From Anastatus disparis (lineage: Eukaryota > Arthropoda > Insecta > Hymenoptera > Eupelmidae), in contig JAFFSR010000096.1 of the NCBI GenBank assembly GCA_017163975.1, positions 458,514 through 522,513 of the forward strand: a DNA stretch of 64,000 bases, written 5' to 3'. The notes beneath the pieces were generated by a model, which did not search any database, was not told the origin of the DNA, and saw only the letters and a list, made by a program, of their open reading frames with translations. The position numbers and the translations under genes are program-made. Positions within the stretch are counted from its first letter, which is position 1. Each line of letters opens with the position of its first letter. Shown piece after piece: positions 11,013-21,264 of the stretch.

Positions 11013-11554
11013 TTAAGAGCAGGTCGTATATCTCTATCCTTTTCTAACCAAAAAATCAATTTTTCTGCAAAACTTAATAATTGTAGCAAAAAAATAAGAA
11101 GAAAGCCCCATCTTGTATGATAGAAAGCAATATTTTCTTTTATGAGAAAAAATTATTTTTATCGCTTCGTTTTTAAAAAAAATTTGAAAAATTGAATTGT
11201 CTATTCTAACCTCTACTTTTTAAGTTTTTCAAGGTATTCTTCAAAACGAATCGATAAAAATAATATTTACTTAACTAGTGCAGAAAATTCATTTTCTGCC
11301 CATTTTTTAATTTTCCACACGCTTAATTTTTCGTGCGACAAACAGGCATTAAATTTTATTCGGTACGGAAATGAGGCACCGAAAAACGGATTTTCCGAAC
11401 GCCGTGTTAAAAATAATTTTTCCTCATAAAAGAAAATATTGCTTTTTATGATAAAAGATGGGGCTATCTTCTTATTTTTTGCTACAATTATTAGTTTAAA
11501 AAAAAAATCAATTCTTTTAATAGAAAAGGACAGATATACTCGACCTCCCCTTAA
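11013..11554. mobile_element. piggyBac-like foldback MITE, copy 2
   Basis: Same family as 3429-3817: TTAAGAGCAGGTCGTATATC at the left and its mirror ending in TTAA at the right, with shared inner words such as GCCCCATCTTGTAT and AGCAATATTTTC. It is longer than the other two copies because of a 144-bp insertion at 11265-11408. Confidence 0.8.
11265..11408. mobile_element. 144-bp insertion nested in the MITE
   Basis: The insertion interrupts the right arm of the MITE and is flanked by a perfect 9-bp direct repeat, AAAAATAAT (11256-11264 and 11409-11417). It is less AT-rich than its host, with words such as GGCACCG and CGAACGCCGTG. Its ends do not form obvious inverted repeats. The superfamily is unknown; 8-10-bp duplications occur in hAT, P and Mutator-like elements, among others. 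Confidence 0.6.
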
Positions 11555-12128
11555 GAACCCAATGACCGAAGTATTTTCGGTCGTTGCAAATGGCATCCCT
11601 TGTGGGGACCAGATAAACCTATTTACAAGTTCATGTGCAAAATGATATTATTTAACAATTAAAATATTAAAATTGCGAGATATGAAATCAGTTATATAAT
11701 GAAATAACCGATTATATATAATTTAAATGAAAATTAGAACTAAATTAAATATTCGAAAATTTTATAATAAAGATCTACAATGCGCACCATCATATAAAAT
11801 TATATATTAGTTAGATTTCGTAAGAATTAACATTTAAAATATTATAATTTGAATATTGAAAATTTATAATTTTCTTTTAACGACGGCAGTCAACGATCTT
11901 GCTGAGCTGACAATTCATGCTGCAACCTAGATCGTATCATAAGACGCAAACCGGTGTTAAAACAAAATTTATTTCATATGTGTAGAATACTATTAGAAAA
12001 ATAGTATTTACATACATGTATGGAGAAAATTTAATTCGTTCCCTTAAAATCTACTTAAACAAAAAAATAAATAAAATAACTTTAATTAAATTCTCTATAT
12101 AATCATATAAAAATTAAACTTCATTCTC
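11555..12128. other. Gene-less AT-rich spacer
   Basis: No gene is seen. A short less AT-rich piece near 11555-11640 and another near 11880-11960 interrupt the A+T background. Confidence 0.4.
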
Positions 12129-12527
12129 TTAAGAGCATGACGAAGCTGTCCGCCTTCTAATAATATTTCCAATCTTAACTTATGAATAAACGATGCGTTT
12201 AATTGAGTTTTTTTGCTATAAAGAAAAAATTTGTAAGATTAAACTCTAGTGCGGACAACTCAAGAAAACCACCAAAATATTATACATACAAAGTTATAAT
12301 AAAAACTTTCAATATATCGTATTTTAAGGTTAGGTTTGTCGAGTTTGATATCTAATTTCCAATCCAAGCTCATAAAAAAATAACGAGTCCAAATGATTTT
12401 TTATTTTAACAAAAATTATTGTACTAATATAACTTTAGTGCGGACAAGTCATTATATTTGTTTAATTTAAGAATTTAAAAAGATATCGATAAAATAAAAA
12501 AAGCAAAACTCGATTGCTGCAGCTCCG
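12129..12527. repeat. Dimeric GAGCATGACG repeat, copy A
   Basis: Begins TTAAGAGCATGACGAAGC and ends near ATTGCTGCAGCTCC. Two internally related halves each hold a run around TTTCCAATC, an AT stretch and the word AGTGCGGACAA (near 12250 and 12437), so the unit looks like a diverged tandem dimer of about 180 bp. A second copy lies at 48864-49817 with an insertion. There is no coding potential and no terminal inverted repeat; the class is unknown. Confidence 0.7.
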
Positions 12528-13380
12528 ATATGCCGTTAACGAAATCAATGAAAATTTCATAAATTTGACATGTATAACATTCTTGTAACATCATTAGTAA
12601 TTATAATCTGTATACATATAAATTTATTTTTTTAATGTATTTGATCTTTTATTAAAAACAATATTCATTAATATAAAATTTTTTTTATATATTATAAACT
12701 GAAATAATAAATTTTGCTCAAAATTATTAATAAAATTGAATAGAACAAGATATTTCAAGTAATTATTAAGGAAATTAAACTTGTACAACCTATCAAATAA
12801 AATTATCTTTAACGAATAATTATATTATATATTATTACATCATATATGTTTGATTTTTCTATTTAAATAATTAAATAAAGTTTAAAGGTGTCAGCAATAT
12901 AAAATTGCAACTCCAAAGGTTGATTGAACTTAGTCATCAAAACGTACACTGAAAGAAATTTTTGCTTTGGAGACTACAATTAAATTTGAATAAAAAAAAT
13001 TCAATGGATTTGATGAAATTGACTCCAGCTTTGAATAACTAGACATTAAAACTTGAGATACTTCAATTAAAAAACTATTGAAATGACAGAACTCAAAAGT
13101 TCACTAAATATAATCATATTTTGAATTCTTTAACTTTGAAAAATATTTGAATTGGCTGCATTCGATACTGGGTACCGACAGACTCTGCGTTGGGCTTACC
13201 AGACTCCCGAATTCGAATTGCCGTTCTTCAAATTTAATTAACTTAATTTTATTCTAAATCCCGCTTTCCGTATTTTTAGGTTTGTATTCAGTAAGATTAA
13301 AATAATAATAATCTGTTTAGTAATTGTTATAAATTTTACTTTTTTAATAAATATATGAAAATATTAATTAATGTATTTAC
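12528..13380. other. Gene-less AT-rich spacer
   Basis: No gene or named repeat is visible. A less AT-rich patch occurs at about 13150-13225. Confidence 0.4.
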
Positions 13381-13800
13381 ATTGAGCGGGAGTAAAGAAC
13401 TTTTTTCTCTTAAATTTCATTATTTATAAAATTGAGCAGGCGTAAAGTACTTTTCTACATCAAATTTCATTCTTTAGAAAATTAGGCGGACGTAAAGTTC
13501 CCTTTTCTCTCAAATTTGATGCTTGAGAAAATTGAGGGGGTGTCAAGTACTTTTCTCCCTAGAATTTGATGCTTAAGAAGATTGAGCGGGCGTAATGTAC
13601 TTTTCTCCCGCAAATTTCATTCTTTAGATATTAAGCGGGTGTAAAGTACTTATCTTCCTTAAATTTGATGCTTGAGAAGATTGAGCGGGCGTAAAGTACT
13701 TTTCTTCAGCAAATGTTATTCTTTAGAAAATTCAGCGGGTGTAAAGTACTTTTCTCTCGCAAATTTGATTCCTTAAAAAGTTAAGCGGGAGAAAAATACT
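13381..13800. repeat. 50-bp minisatellite
   Basis: Eight units plus a partial ninth, starting at 13381, 13431, 13481, 13531, 13581, 13630, 13680, 13730 and 13780: a strict 50-bp period with one 49-bp step. The unit reads roughly ATTGAGCGGGCGTAAAGTAC, then TTTTCTCCCGCAAATTTGAT and a GCTTGAGAA tail. Most units contain a potential hairpin, GCGGG and CCCGC around the palindrome AAAGTACTTT. The position of conserved and variable sites suggests decay after amplification. Confidence 0.9.
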
Positions 13801-13833
13801 CCAAACCCACTTAATTTAAAAAAATGATATTCC

Positions 13834-13893
13834 AGGGAGAAAAGTAGTTTACACCCGCTCAATTTTCTCAAGCATCAAATTTAAGGAAGAAAA
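13834..13893. repeat. Inverted unit of the 50-bp minisatellite
   Basis: Immediately after the array, one unit appears on the opposite strand (GGGAGAAAAGTAGTTTACAC, then CCGCTCAATTTTCTC). The array therefore ends in an inverted copy, which could fold back on any unit. Confidence 0.8.
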
Positions 13894-15106
13894 CTAAAAA
13901 ACTCTTAGACTCCCAATGTTGAAGTAAATGACTTTGAGCGTTGAGTTACGCTACTTCGATGAGTCTTTAAATTTCAAGGTTATTTCAAGATCAAGCGAGT
14001 TATTTCAAATGACCATTTTTGGGGTAGTTCTCCTGGCCTACTAATGGAAAATTTTAATTTATTTCTATGTAACGTCCGGGTTATCAGACTCACGTGTAGC
14101 GTCGTCGCTAGAGGGTTTAAATTGAGTGCCTAGGTTTTCACCCAATTGCACTCTAGGTTGCTTAACTTAAGAGAGCTTATGCGAATTATAGTTTATTTAA
14201 TATATGAAAATAATATAATTAACAAAAAAAAATGTAAATAAAATAATAATATAATAATAAAATAGTAATAATAAAAAATATAATTATAATAATTAGAAAT
14301 AATAATAAAATAGCAATAATAGAAAATATTGTAATTATAATAATTAGAAATAATAATAAAAAAGCAAAAAAAAATTTTAAAAAGTAATTTAAATAAACAG
14401 AATAATAAAAGTAAAAATAGAAAAATTAGTAAAGTAGTATAATTGTTTACAGATTCAGCTTAATAGTAATTATGAATTTCAGTGAAAAATTAGTAATTAA
14501 TATTGTAAAATTCAGTGAGAAACTTTGAGTTTGATAATAGAATCCAGTGTAAAAATATTTATATGGAAATTTTTATAAAATTCAGTGATTATAAAATTCA
14601 ATAAAATTCAGTGTAAATTAGTAAAATAACGTTTAGTTATTCAAAACAAATAAACTCACAAAATCAGTAAAATCAGTGAATATTTAATTAATATTTAGAT
14701 ATAATAAAATCAGTGTATAAGTGAAATTACAAGTGCATGCAGTGTTGAGTTTAAATAAATAAAAAATACTAAAAATTGAATTTAATTCGAGTTTATTAAT
14801 AAAAATGAATTTTAACTTACTTTTTTCTGTTGAAGAGCGTAGAAAGAGAGAGGTAAAACACATGACTTAACTTTGAAACGATTTAGAAACTTTAGAATAA
14901 ATTTGTATTGCTACTACTAGCCTTGATGATGCTTCGTTGTATTCAGTGAATTTAGTGACTACTTGTAGAAGATGCTTGCTTGGTGATTGATTGTGAAAAA
15001 ACGCTTGAAAGTGCTTAGGGCCTGTGCACTAGTCCGAGTAGCTTCCTTAGACGAACTGAACCTTTTGGGTCTTCTCTTTTCTTTTATAGGATTTGAAAAG
15101 CTATAC
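13894..15106. other. Gene-less region with TCAGTG motifs
   Basis: No gene is recognised. AATAAT-rich DNA occupies 14210-14360. The word TCAGTG, often as AAATTCAGTG, recurs about ten times between 14480 and 14720. A sequence beginning TGTAACGTCCGGG at 14074 has the look of an LTR 5' end, but no matching LTR or primer site was found. An open frame at 14987-15337 has no recognisable domain and half of it is repeated at 15781. Confidence 0.35.
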
Positions 15107-15339
15107 CGAACTTTTCGGCAAATTTCCCTTTCTTCAAAAGCTATGCAAAAACTTGGTACTGGGCGGACCCTTTTGAATCTTCTGTCTTGGTCTTTCTTCA
15201 GTTCCTCTCTTTCTATTTTAGTACTAACAACTTTGTTTGAGGAAATATCTCAGGCAGATTTTACTATGATTGTTTATTTATATTCTCTCTTTCTATTCTT
15301 TTCCAGAAAAAGTAATTTTTACAAAAATGATTATTAGTG
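15107..15339. repeat. 233-bp flanking duplication, left copy
   Basis: Starts CGAACTTTTCGGCAAATTTC and ends TGATTATTAGTG. A near-identical copy lies at 15781-16014, and the stretch between them is pure ATCGAA satellite. The differences are few (short indels, CTTCAG versus ATCAG near 15196). Confidence 0.9.
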
Positions 15340-15780
15340 AACTTATCGAACTTGATCAAATTTGCTTAAATTTTGATCGAACTTGATCGAATTTTGATCG
15401 AATGTATATCGAATTTGATCGAATGTATATCGGATTTGAACGAATTTGATCGAATCTTTATCGAATTTTGATCGAATTTTCATCGAATTTGATCGAATGT
15501 TCATCGAATCTAATCGAAGGTTTATCAAACTTTAATCGAATTTGATCGAATCTTTATTGAATTTGATCGAATGTTTATCGACTTTCATCGAATAATTATC
15601 GAATTTGATCAAATATTTATCGAATTTTGATCGAATGATTATCGAATTTTTATCAAATTTTGATCAAATTTTGATTAAATCTTCATTTAATTTGATTGAA
15701 TAATTATTGAACTTGATCGAATCTTTATCGAATTTGATTGAATGTTTATCGAACTTGATCGAATTTGATCGAATGATTAT
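15340..15780. repeat. Small ATCGAA satellite block
   Basis: About 440 bp of the same 10/11-bp ATCGA words that make the large array further right. It sits exactly between the two 233-bp copies, with satellite beginning at the base after the left copy and stopping at the base before the right copy. Confidence 0.92.
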
Positions 15781-16014
15781 CGAACTTTTCGGCAAATTTC
15801 CCTTTCTTCAAAAGCTATGCAAAAACTTGGTACTGGGCGGACCCTTTGAATCTTCTGTTTTGGTCTTTTATCAGTTCCTCTCTCTCTATTTTAGTACTAA
15901 CAACTTTGATTGAGGAAATATCTCAGGCAGATTTTACTATGATTGTTTATTTATATTCTCTCTCTTTCTATTCTTTTCCAGAAAAAGTAATTTTTACAAA
16001 AATGATTATTAGTG
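15781..16014. repeat. 233-bp flanking duplication, right copy
   Basis: Direct copy of 15107-15339 on the far side of the satellite block. The junction CGAACTT is itself a satellite-like word, which may have guided an unequal exchange. Confidence 0.9.
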
Positions 16015-16450
16015 TTTAATATTGTATAAAATGGACTACTTGGGGTGATATTATTATACAGAAATATTGAAGATTAACAATGTTTATTAAATTTAAAAAG
16101 AAAAACGCTAAGATAAGAGAAAATGGCTTACAAATATTTTTATGATTACGCAATATCTTAAAAAACAATCTGTTATTGCTAATTTAATTTTTAATTTTAT
16201 GTATATCGCTAAATAATAAAAATAACGCTTAAATGATTGCTTATACGAGGATTACAATCTGTTTCTTTACTTATAAAACCTAATAACTAATTTCGCCGTT
16301 ATATGAAAAATATATTTGGTACATAAGTGTTTATTCATTATATTAAAATAATATTTATATTTATATATATATATATATATAATATTCTATATATACATAT
16401 ATATATATATATGTGTAAATAATATTTATATATTCTATGAAAATAAAAAA
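16015..16450. other. Gene-less AT-rich spacer with TA runs
   Basis: AT-rich DNA with TA microsatellite segments near 16362-16412. No gene is seen, but it may be part of the decayed Polinton whose polymerase fragment follows. Confidence 0.4.
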
Positions 16451-16816
16451 ATACATGTACCTAACCTGTGTGTTGTACAACAAGTTTGTAGTTTTTGTCT
16501 AGAGGATACTGATACATCAACTATCTGTAAAGATTGTGGTATTCGTGAATTTGTATTTCAAAAAGATCCAGTAAAACAATTTGTCTGGTTAGCTCTATCA
16601 CGACGTGAAAAGTTTAAAAAAGTTATTTGTATGGCACACAATTCGCAAGAGTTTGATTGTCAATTTGTATTCAAGTATATCGTAGAAAACCATTGTTCAC
16701 AGGAGAAACTAACGATGATTTTAAACGGTTCTAAAATAATTCCGATGCAAATTTCAAGCGTTAAATTTATAGATAGTCTAAATTATTTTTATATGCCACT
16801 ATGAGATTTACCCAAA
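16451..16816 (+). pseudogene. Polinton/Maverick DNA polymerase B fragment
   Basis: About 122 codons of a protein-primed family B DNA polymerase of the Polinton (Maverick) type, the replicase of these virus-like DNA transposons. The reading frame starts IHVPNLCVVQQVC, followed by a Cys-rich piece (CSFC, then CKDCG), QKDPVKQFVWL, and the exonuclease-region motif AHNSQEFDCQF at about 16634-16666. It continues through ILNGSKIIPM and VKFIDSLNYFYMPL. A TGA stop then interrupts it before DLPK, after which the frame runs straight into the satellite at 16818. The first half of the exonuclease domain is present; the rest of the exonuclease and the whole polymerase domain are missing. The family call is from motif recognition; no other Polinton gene is visible nearby. 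Confidence 0.82.
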
Positions 16817-19800
16817 TGTTTATCGAACTTGATTCAATTTGATCGAATCTTTATCTAATTTTGATCGAATTTTGATCGAATTTGATCGAATATTTATTGA
16901 ATTTAATCGAATGTTTATCGAAATTGATCGAATCTTTATAAAATTTAATCAAATGTTTATCGACTTTCATCGACTCTTATCGACTCTCACTGATTTTTCA
17001 TTAACTTTTATCGACTTTTATCGATTCTCATTGACTTTTCATCAACTTTCATCGACACTTATCGAATTTGATCGAATTTGATCTAATTGTTATCGAATTT
17101 TGATCGAATGTTTATCGAATTTTTATCAAATTTTGATCAAATTTTGATTGAATCTTCATTAAATTTGATTGAATAATTATTGAACTTGATCGAATCTTTA
17201 TCGAATTTGATTGAATGTTTATCGACTCGCATCGAATTTTGATCGAATTTGATTAAATCTTAATTGAATTTAATCGACTGTTTATCGAACTTGATCGAAT
17301 CTATATTGAATTTGATTGAATGTTTATCGAACTTGATCGAATTTGATCGAATGTTTATCGAACTTTATCAATTGTTTATTAAACTTGATCGAATTTGATC
17401 GAATCTTCATCTAATTTTGATCGAATTTTGATCGAATTTGATTGAATCTTTCTTAAATTTGATCGAGAGTTTATCGAACTTGATCGAATCTTTATTGAAT
17501 TTAAACGAACGTTTATCGAACTTGATCAAATCTTTATCGAATTTTGATCGAATTTCATCGAATCTTTATTGAATTAGATCAAATATTTATCGAACTTTAA
17601 TCGAATTTGATCGAATTTTTATTGAATTCGATCGATGGTTTATCAATTTTGATCGAATCTTTATCGAATTTTGATCGAATTTTAATTGAATTTGATCGCA
17701 TCTTTATTGAAGTTGATCGAATGTTTATCGAATTTTGATCGAATTTGATCGAATGCTTATCGAAATTTGATCGAATGTTTATCGAAGTTTAATCGAATTT
17801 GATCGAATCTTTATTGAATTTGATTGGATGTTTATCGAACTTGATCGAATTTCGATCGAATTTTTTTCGAATTTTTTCGAATGTATATCGACTTTCATCG
17901 ACTCTTATCGACTCTCATCGACTCTTACCGATTTTTCATCGACTTTTATCGATTTTTAACAACTTTCATCGACTTTTCATCAACTTTCATCGACTTTTCA
18001 TCAACTTTCATCGACTTTTTATCAACTTTCATCGACTCTTATCGCATTTTGATCGAATGTTTATCGTATTTGGATCGAATTTCGATCGAATTTTGATCGA
18101 ATCTTCATTGAATTTGATTAAATATTTATCGAACTTGATCGAATCTTTATTGAATTCGATCGAATGTTTATCGAACTTGATCGTATCATTATTGAATTTG
18201 ATCGAATGTTTATCAAACTTGATCGTATCATTATTGAATTTAATCGAATGTTTATCGAACTTGATCAAATATTTATCGAACTTGATCAAATTTCATCGAA
18301 TGTTTATCGAATCTTTATTGAATTTGATCGAATGTTTATCGAACTTGATCGAAACTTTATTGAATTTGATTGAATGTTTATCGAATCTTTATTGAATTTG
18401 ATCGCACGTTTATCGAAGTTTGATCAAAATTGTCCGAATCTTGATTGTATTAGATCGAATGTTTATCGACTTTCATTGACTCTTATCGACTCTCATCGAC
18501 TTTTATCGACTCTTATCAACTCTCATCGACTTTTTAACGACTTTCATCGACTTTTATCAACTCTTATCAACTATTATCGACTCGTATCGAATTTTGATCG
18601 AATTTGATTGAATCTTTATTCAATTTAATCGACTGTTTATCGAATTTGATCGAATCTATATAGAATTTGATTGAATTTTTATCGAACTTGATCGAATTTG
18701 ATCGAATGTTTATCGAACTTGATCAATTGTTTATTAAACTTAATCGAATTTGATCGAATCTTCATCTAATTTTGATCAAATTTTGATCGAATTTGATTGA
18801 ATCTTTCTTAAATTTGATCGAGTGTTTATCGAACTTGATCGAATCTTTATTGAATTCAAACGAATGTTTATCGAACTTGATCGAATCTTTATCGAATTTT
18901 GATCGAATTTCATCGAATCTTCATTGAATTTGATTAAATATTTATCGAACTTGATCGAATCTTTAATGAATTCGATCGAATGTTTATCGAACTTGATCGT
19001 ATCATTATTAAATTTGATCGAATGTTTATCGAACTTGATCGAATATTTATCGAACTTGATCGAATTTCATCGAATGTTTATCGAATCTTTATTGAATTTG
19101 ATCGCACGTTTATCGAAGTTTGATCAAAATTGTCCGAATCTTGATTGTATTAGATCGAATGTTTATCGACTTTCATTGACTCTTATCGACTCTCATAGAC
19201 TTTTATCGACTCTTATCGACTCTCCTCGATTTTTTAACGACTTTCATCGACTTTTATCAACTCTTATCAACTATTATCGACTCGCATCGAATTTTGATCG
19301 AATTTGATTGAATCTTTATTGAATTTAATCGACTGTTTATCGAACTTGATCGAATCTATATTAAATTTGATTGCATGTTTATCGAACTCGATCGAATTTG
19401 ATCGAATGTTTATCGAACTTGATCAATTGTTTACTAAACTTGATTGAATTTGATTGAATTTTGATCGAGTTTGATCGAATCTTTCTTAAATTTGATCGAG
19501 TGTTTATCGAACTTGATCGAATCTTCATTGAATTTGATTAAATATTTATCGAACTTGATCGAATCTTTATTGAATTCGATCGAATGTTTATCGAACTTGA
19601 TCGTATCATTATTGAATTTGATCGAATGTTTATCGAACTTGATCGAATATTTATCGAACTTGATCGAATTTCATCGAATGTTTATCGAATCTTTATTGAA
19701 TTTGATCGAATGTTTATCGAACTTGATCGAAACTTTATTGAATTTGATTGAATGTTTATCGAATCTTTATTGAATTTGATCGCACGTTTATCGAAGTTTG

Positions 19801-20613
19801 ATCAAAATTTTCCGAATCTTGATTGTATTAGATCGAATGTTTATCGACTTTCATTGACTCTTATCGACTCTCATAGACTTTTATCGACTCTTATCGACTC
19901 TCATCGATTTTTTAACGACTTTCATCGACTTTTATTGACTCTTATCAAATTTTATCGACTCGCATCGAATTTTGATCGAATTTGATTGAATCTTAATTGA
20001 ATTTAATCGACTGTTTATCGAACTTGATCGAATCTATATTGAATTTGATTGAATGTTTATCGAACTTGATCGAATTTGATCGAATGTTTATCGAACTTTA
20101 TCAATTGTTTATTAAACTTGATCGAATTTGATCGAATCTTCATCTAATTTTGATCGAATTTTGATCGAATTTGATTGAATCTTTCTAAAATTTGATCGAG
20201 TGTTTATCGAACTTGATCGAATCTTTATTGAATTTAAACGAACGTTTATCGAACTTGATCGAATCTTTATCGAATTTTGATCGAATTTCATCGAATCTTT
20301 ATTGAATTAGATCGAATATTTATCGAACTTTAATCGAATTTGATCGAATCTTTATTGAATTCGATCGATGGTTTATCAATTTTGATCGAATCTTTATCGA
20401 ATTTTGATCAAATTTTAATTGAATTTGATCGCATCTTTATTGAAGTTGATCGAATGTTTATCGAATTTTGATCGAATTTGATCGAATGCTTATCGAAATT
20501 TGATCGAATGTTTATCGAAGTTTAATTGAATTTGATCGAATCTTTATTGAATTTGATTGGATGTTTATCGAACTTGATCGAATTTCGATCGAATTTTTTT
20601 CGAATTTTTTCGA

Positions 20614-21264
20614 ATGTATATCGACTTTCATCGACTCTTATCGACTCTCATCGACTCTTACCGATTTTTCATCGACTTTTATCGATTTTTAACAACTTTC
20701 ATCGACTTTTCATCAACTTTCATCGACTTTTCATCAACTTTCATCGACTTTTTATCAACTTTCATCGACTCTTATCGCATTTTGATCGAATGTTTATCGT
20801 ATTTGGATCGAATTTCGATCGAATTTTGATCGAATCTTCATTGAATTTGATTAAATATTTATCGAACTTGATCGAATCCTTATTGAATTTGATTGGATGT
20901 TTATCGAACTTGATCGAATTTCGATCGAATTTTTTTCGAATTTTTTCGAATGTATATCGACTTTCATCGACTCTTATCGACTCTCATCGACTCTTACCGA
21001 TTTTTCATCGACTTTTATCGATTTTTAACAACTTTCATCGACTTTTCATCAACTTTCATCGACTTTTTATCAACTTTCATCGACTCTTATCGCATTTTGA
21101 TCGAATGTTTATCGTATTTGGATCGAATTTCGATCGAATTTTGATCGAATCTTCATTGAATTTGATTAAATATTTATCGAACTTGATCGAATCCTTATTG
21201 AATTCGATCGAATGTTTATCGAACTTGATCGTATCATTATTGAATTTGATCGAATGTTTATCGA
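20614..21264. repeat. 336-bp local tandem duplication in the satellite
   Basis: The segment starting ATGTATATCGACTTTCATCG at 20614 recurs at 20950, exactly 336 bp (16 x 21) later. The second copy lacks one 21-bp unit present in the first. Confidence 0.85.

Noticed and set aside
11267..11596. 109-codon minus-strand frame
   Set aside because: It spans a MITE arm and the nested insertion, so it was created by transposition.
13381..13800. Possible CRISPR array from the regular 50-bp spacing
   Set aside because: The unit repeats over its whole length with no unique spacers, and the DNA is eukaryotic.
14074..14170. LTR beginning with TGTAACGTCCGGG
   Set aside because: No second LTR, primer site or retroelement gene was found nearby; the start word alone is too little.
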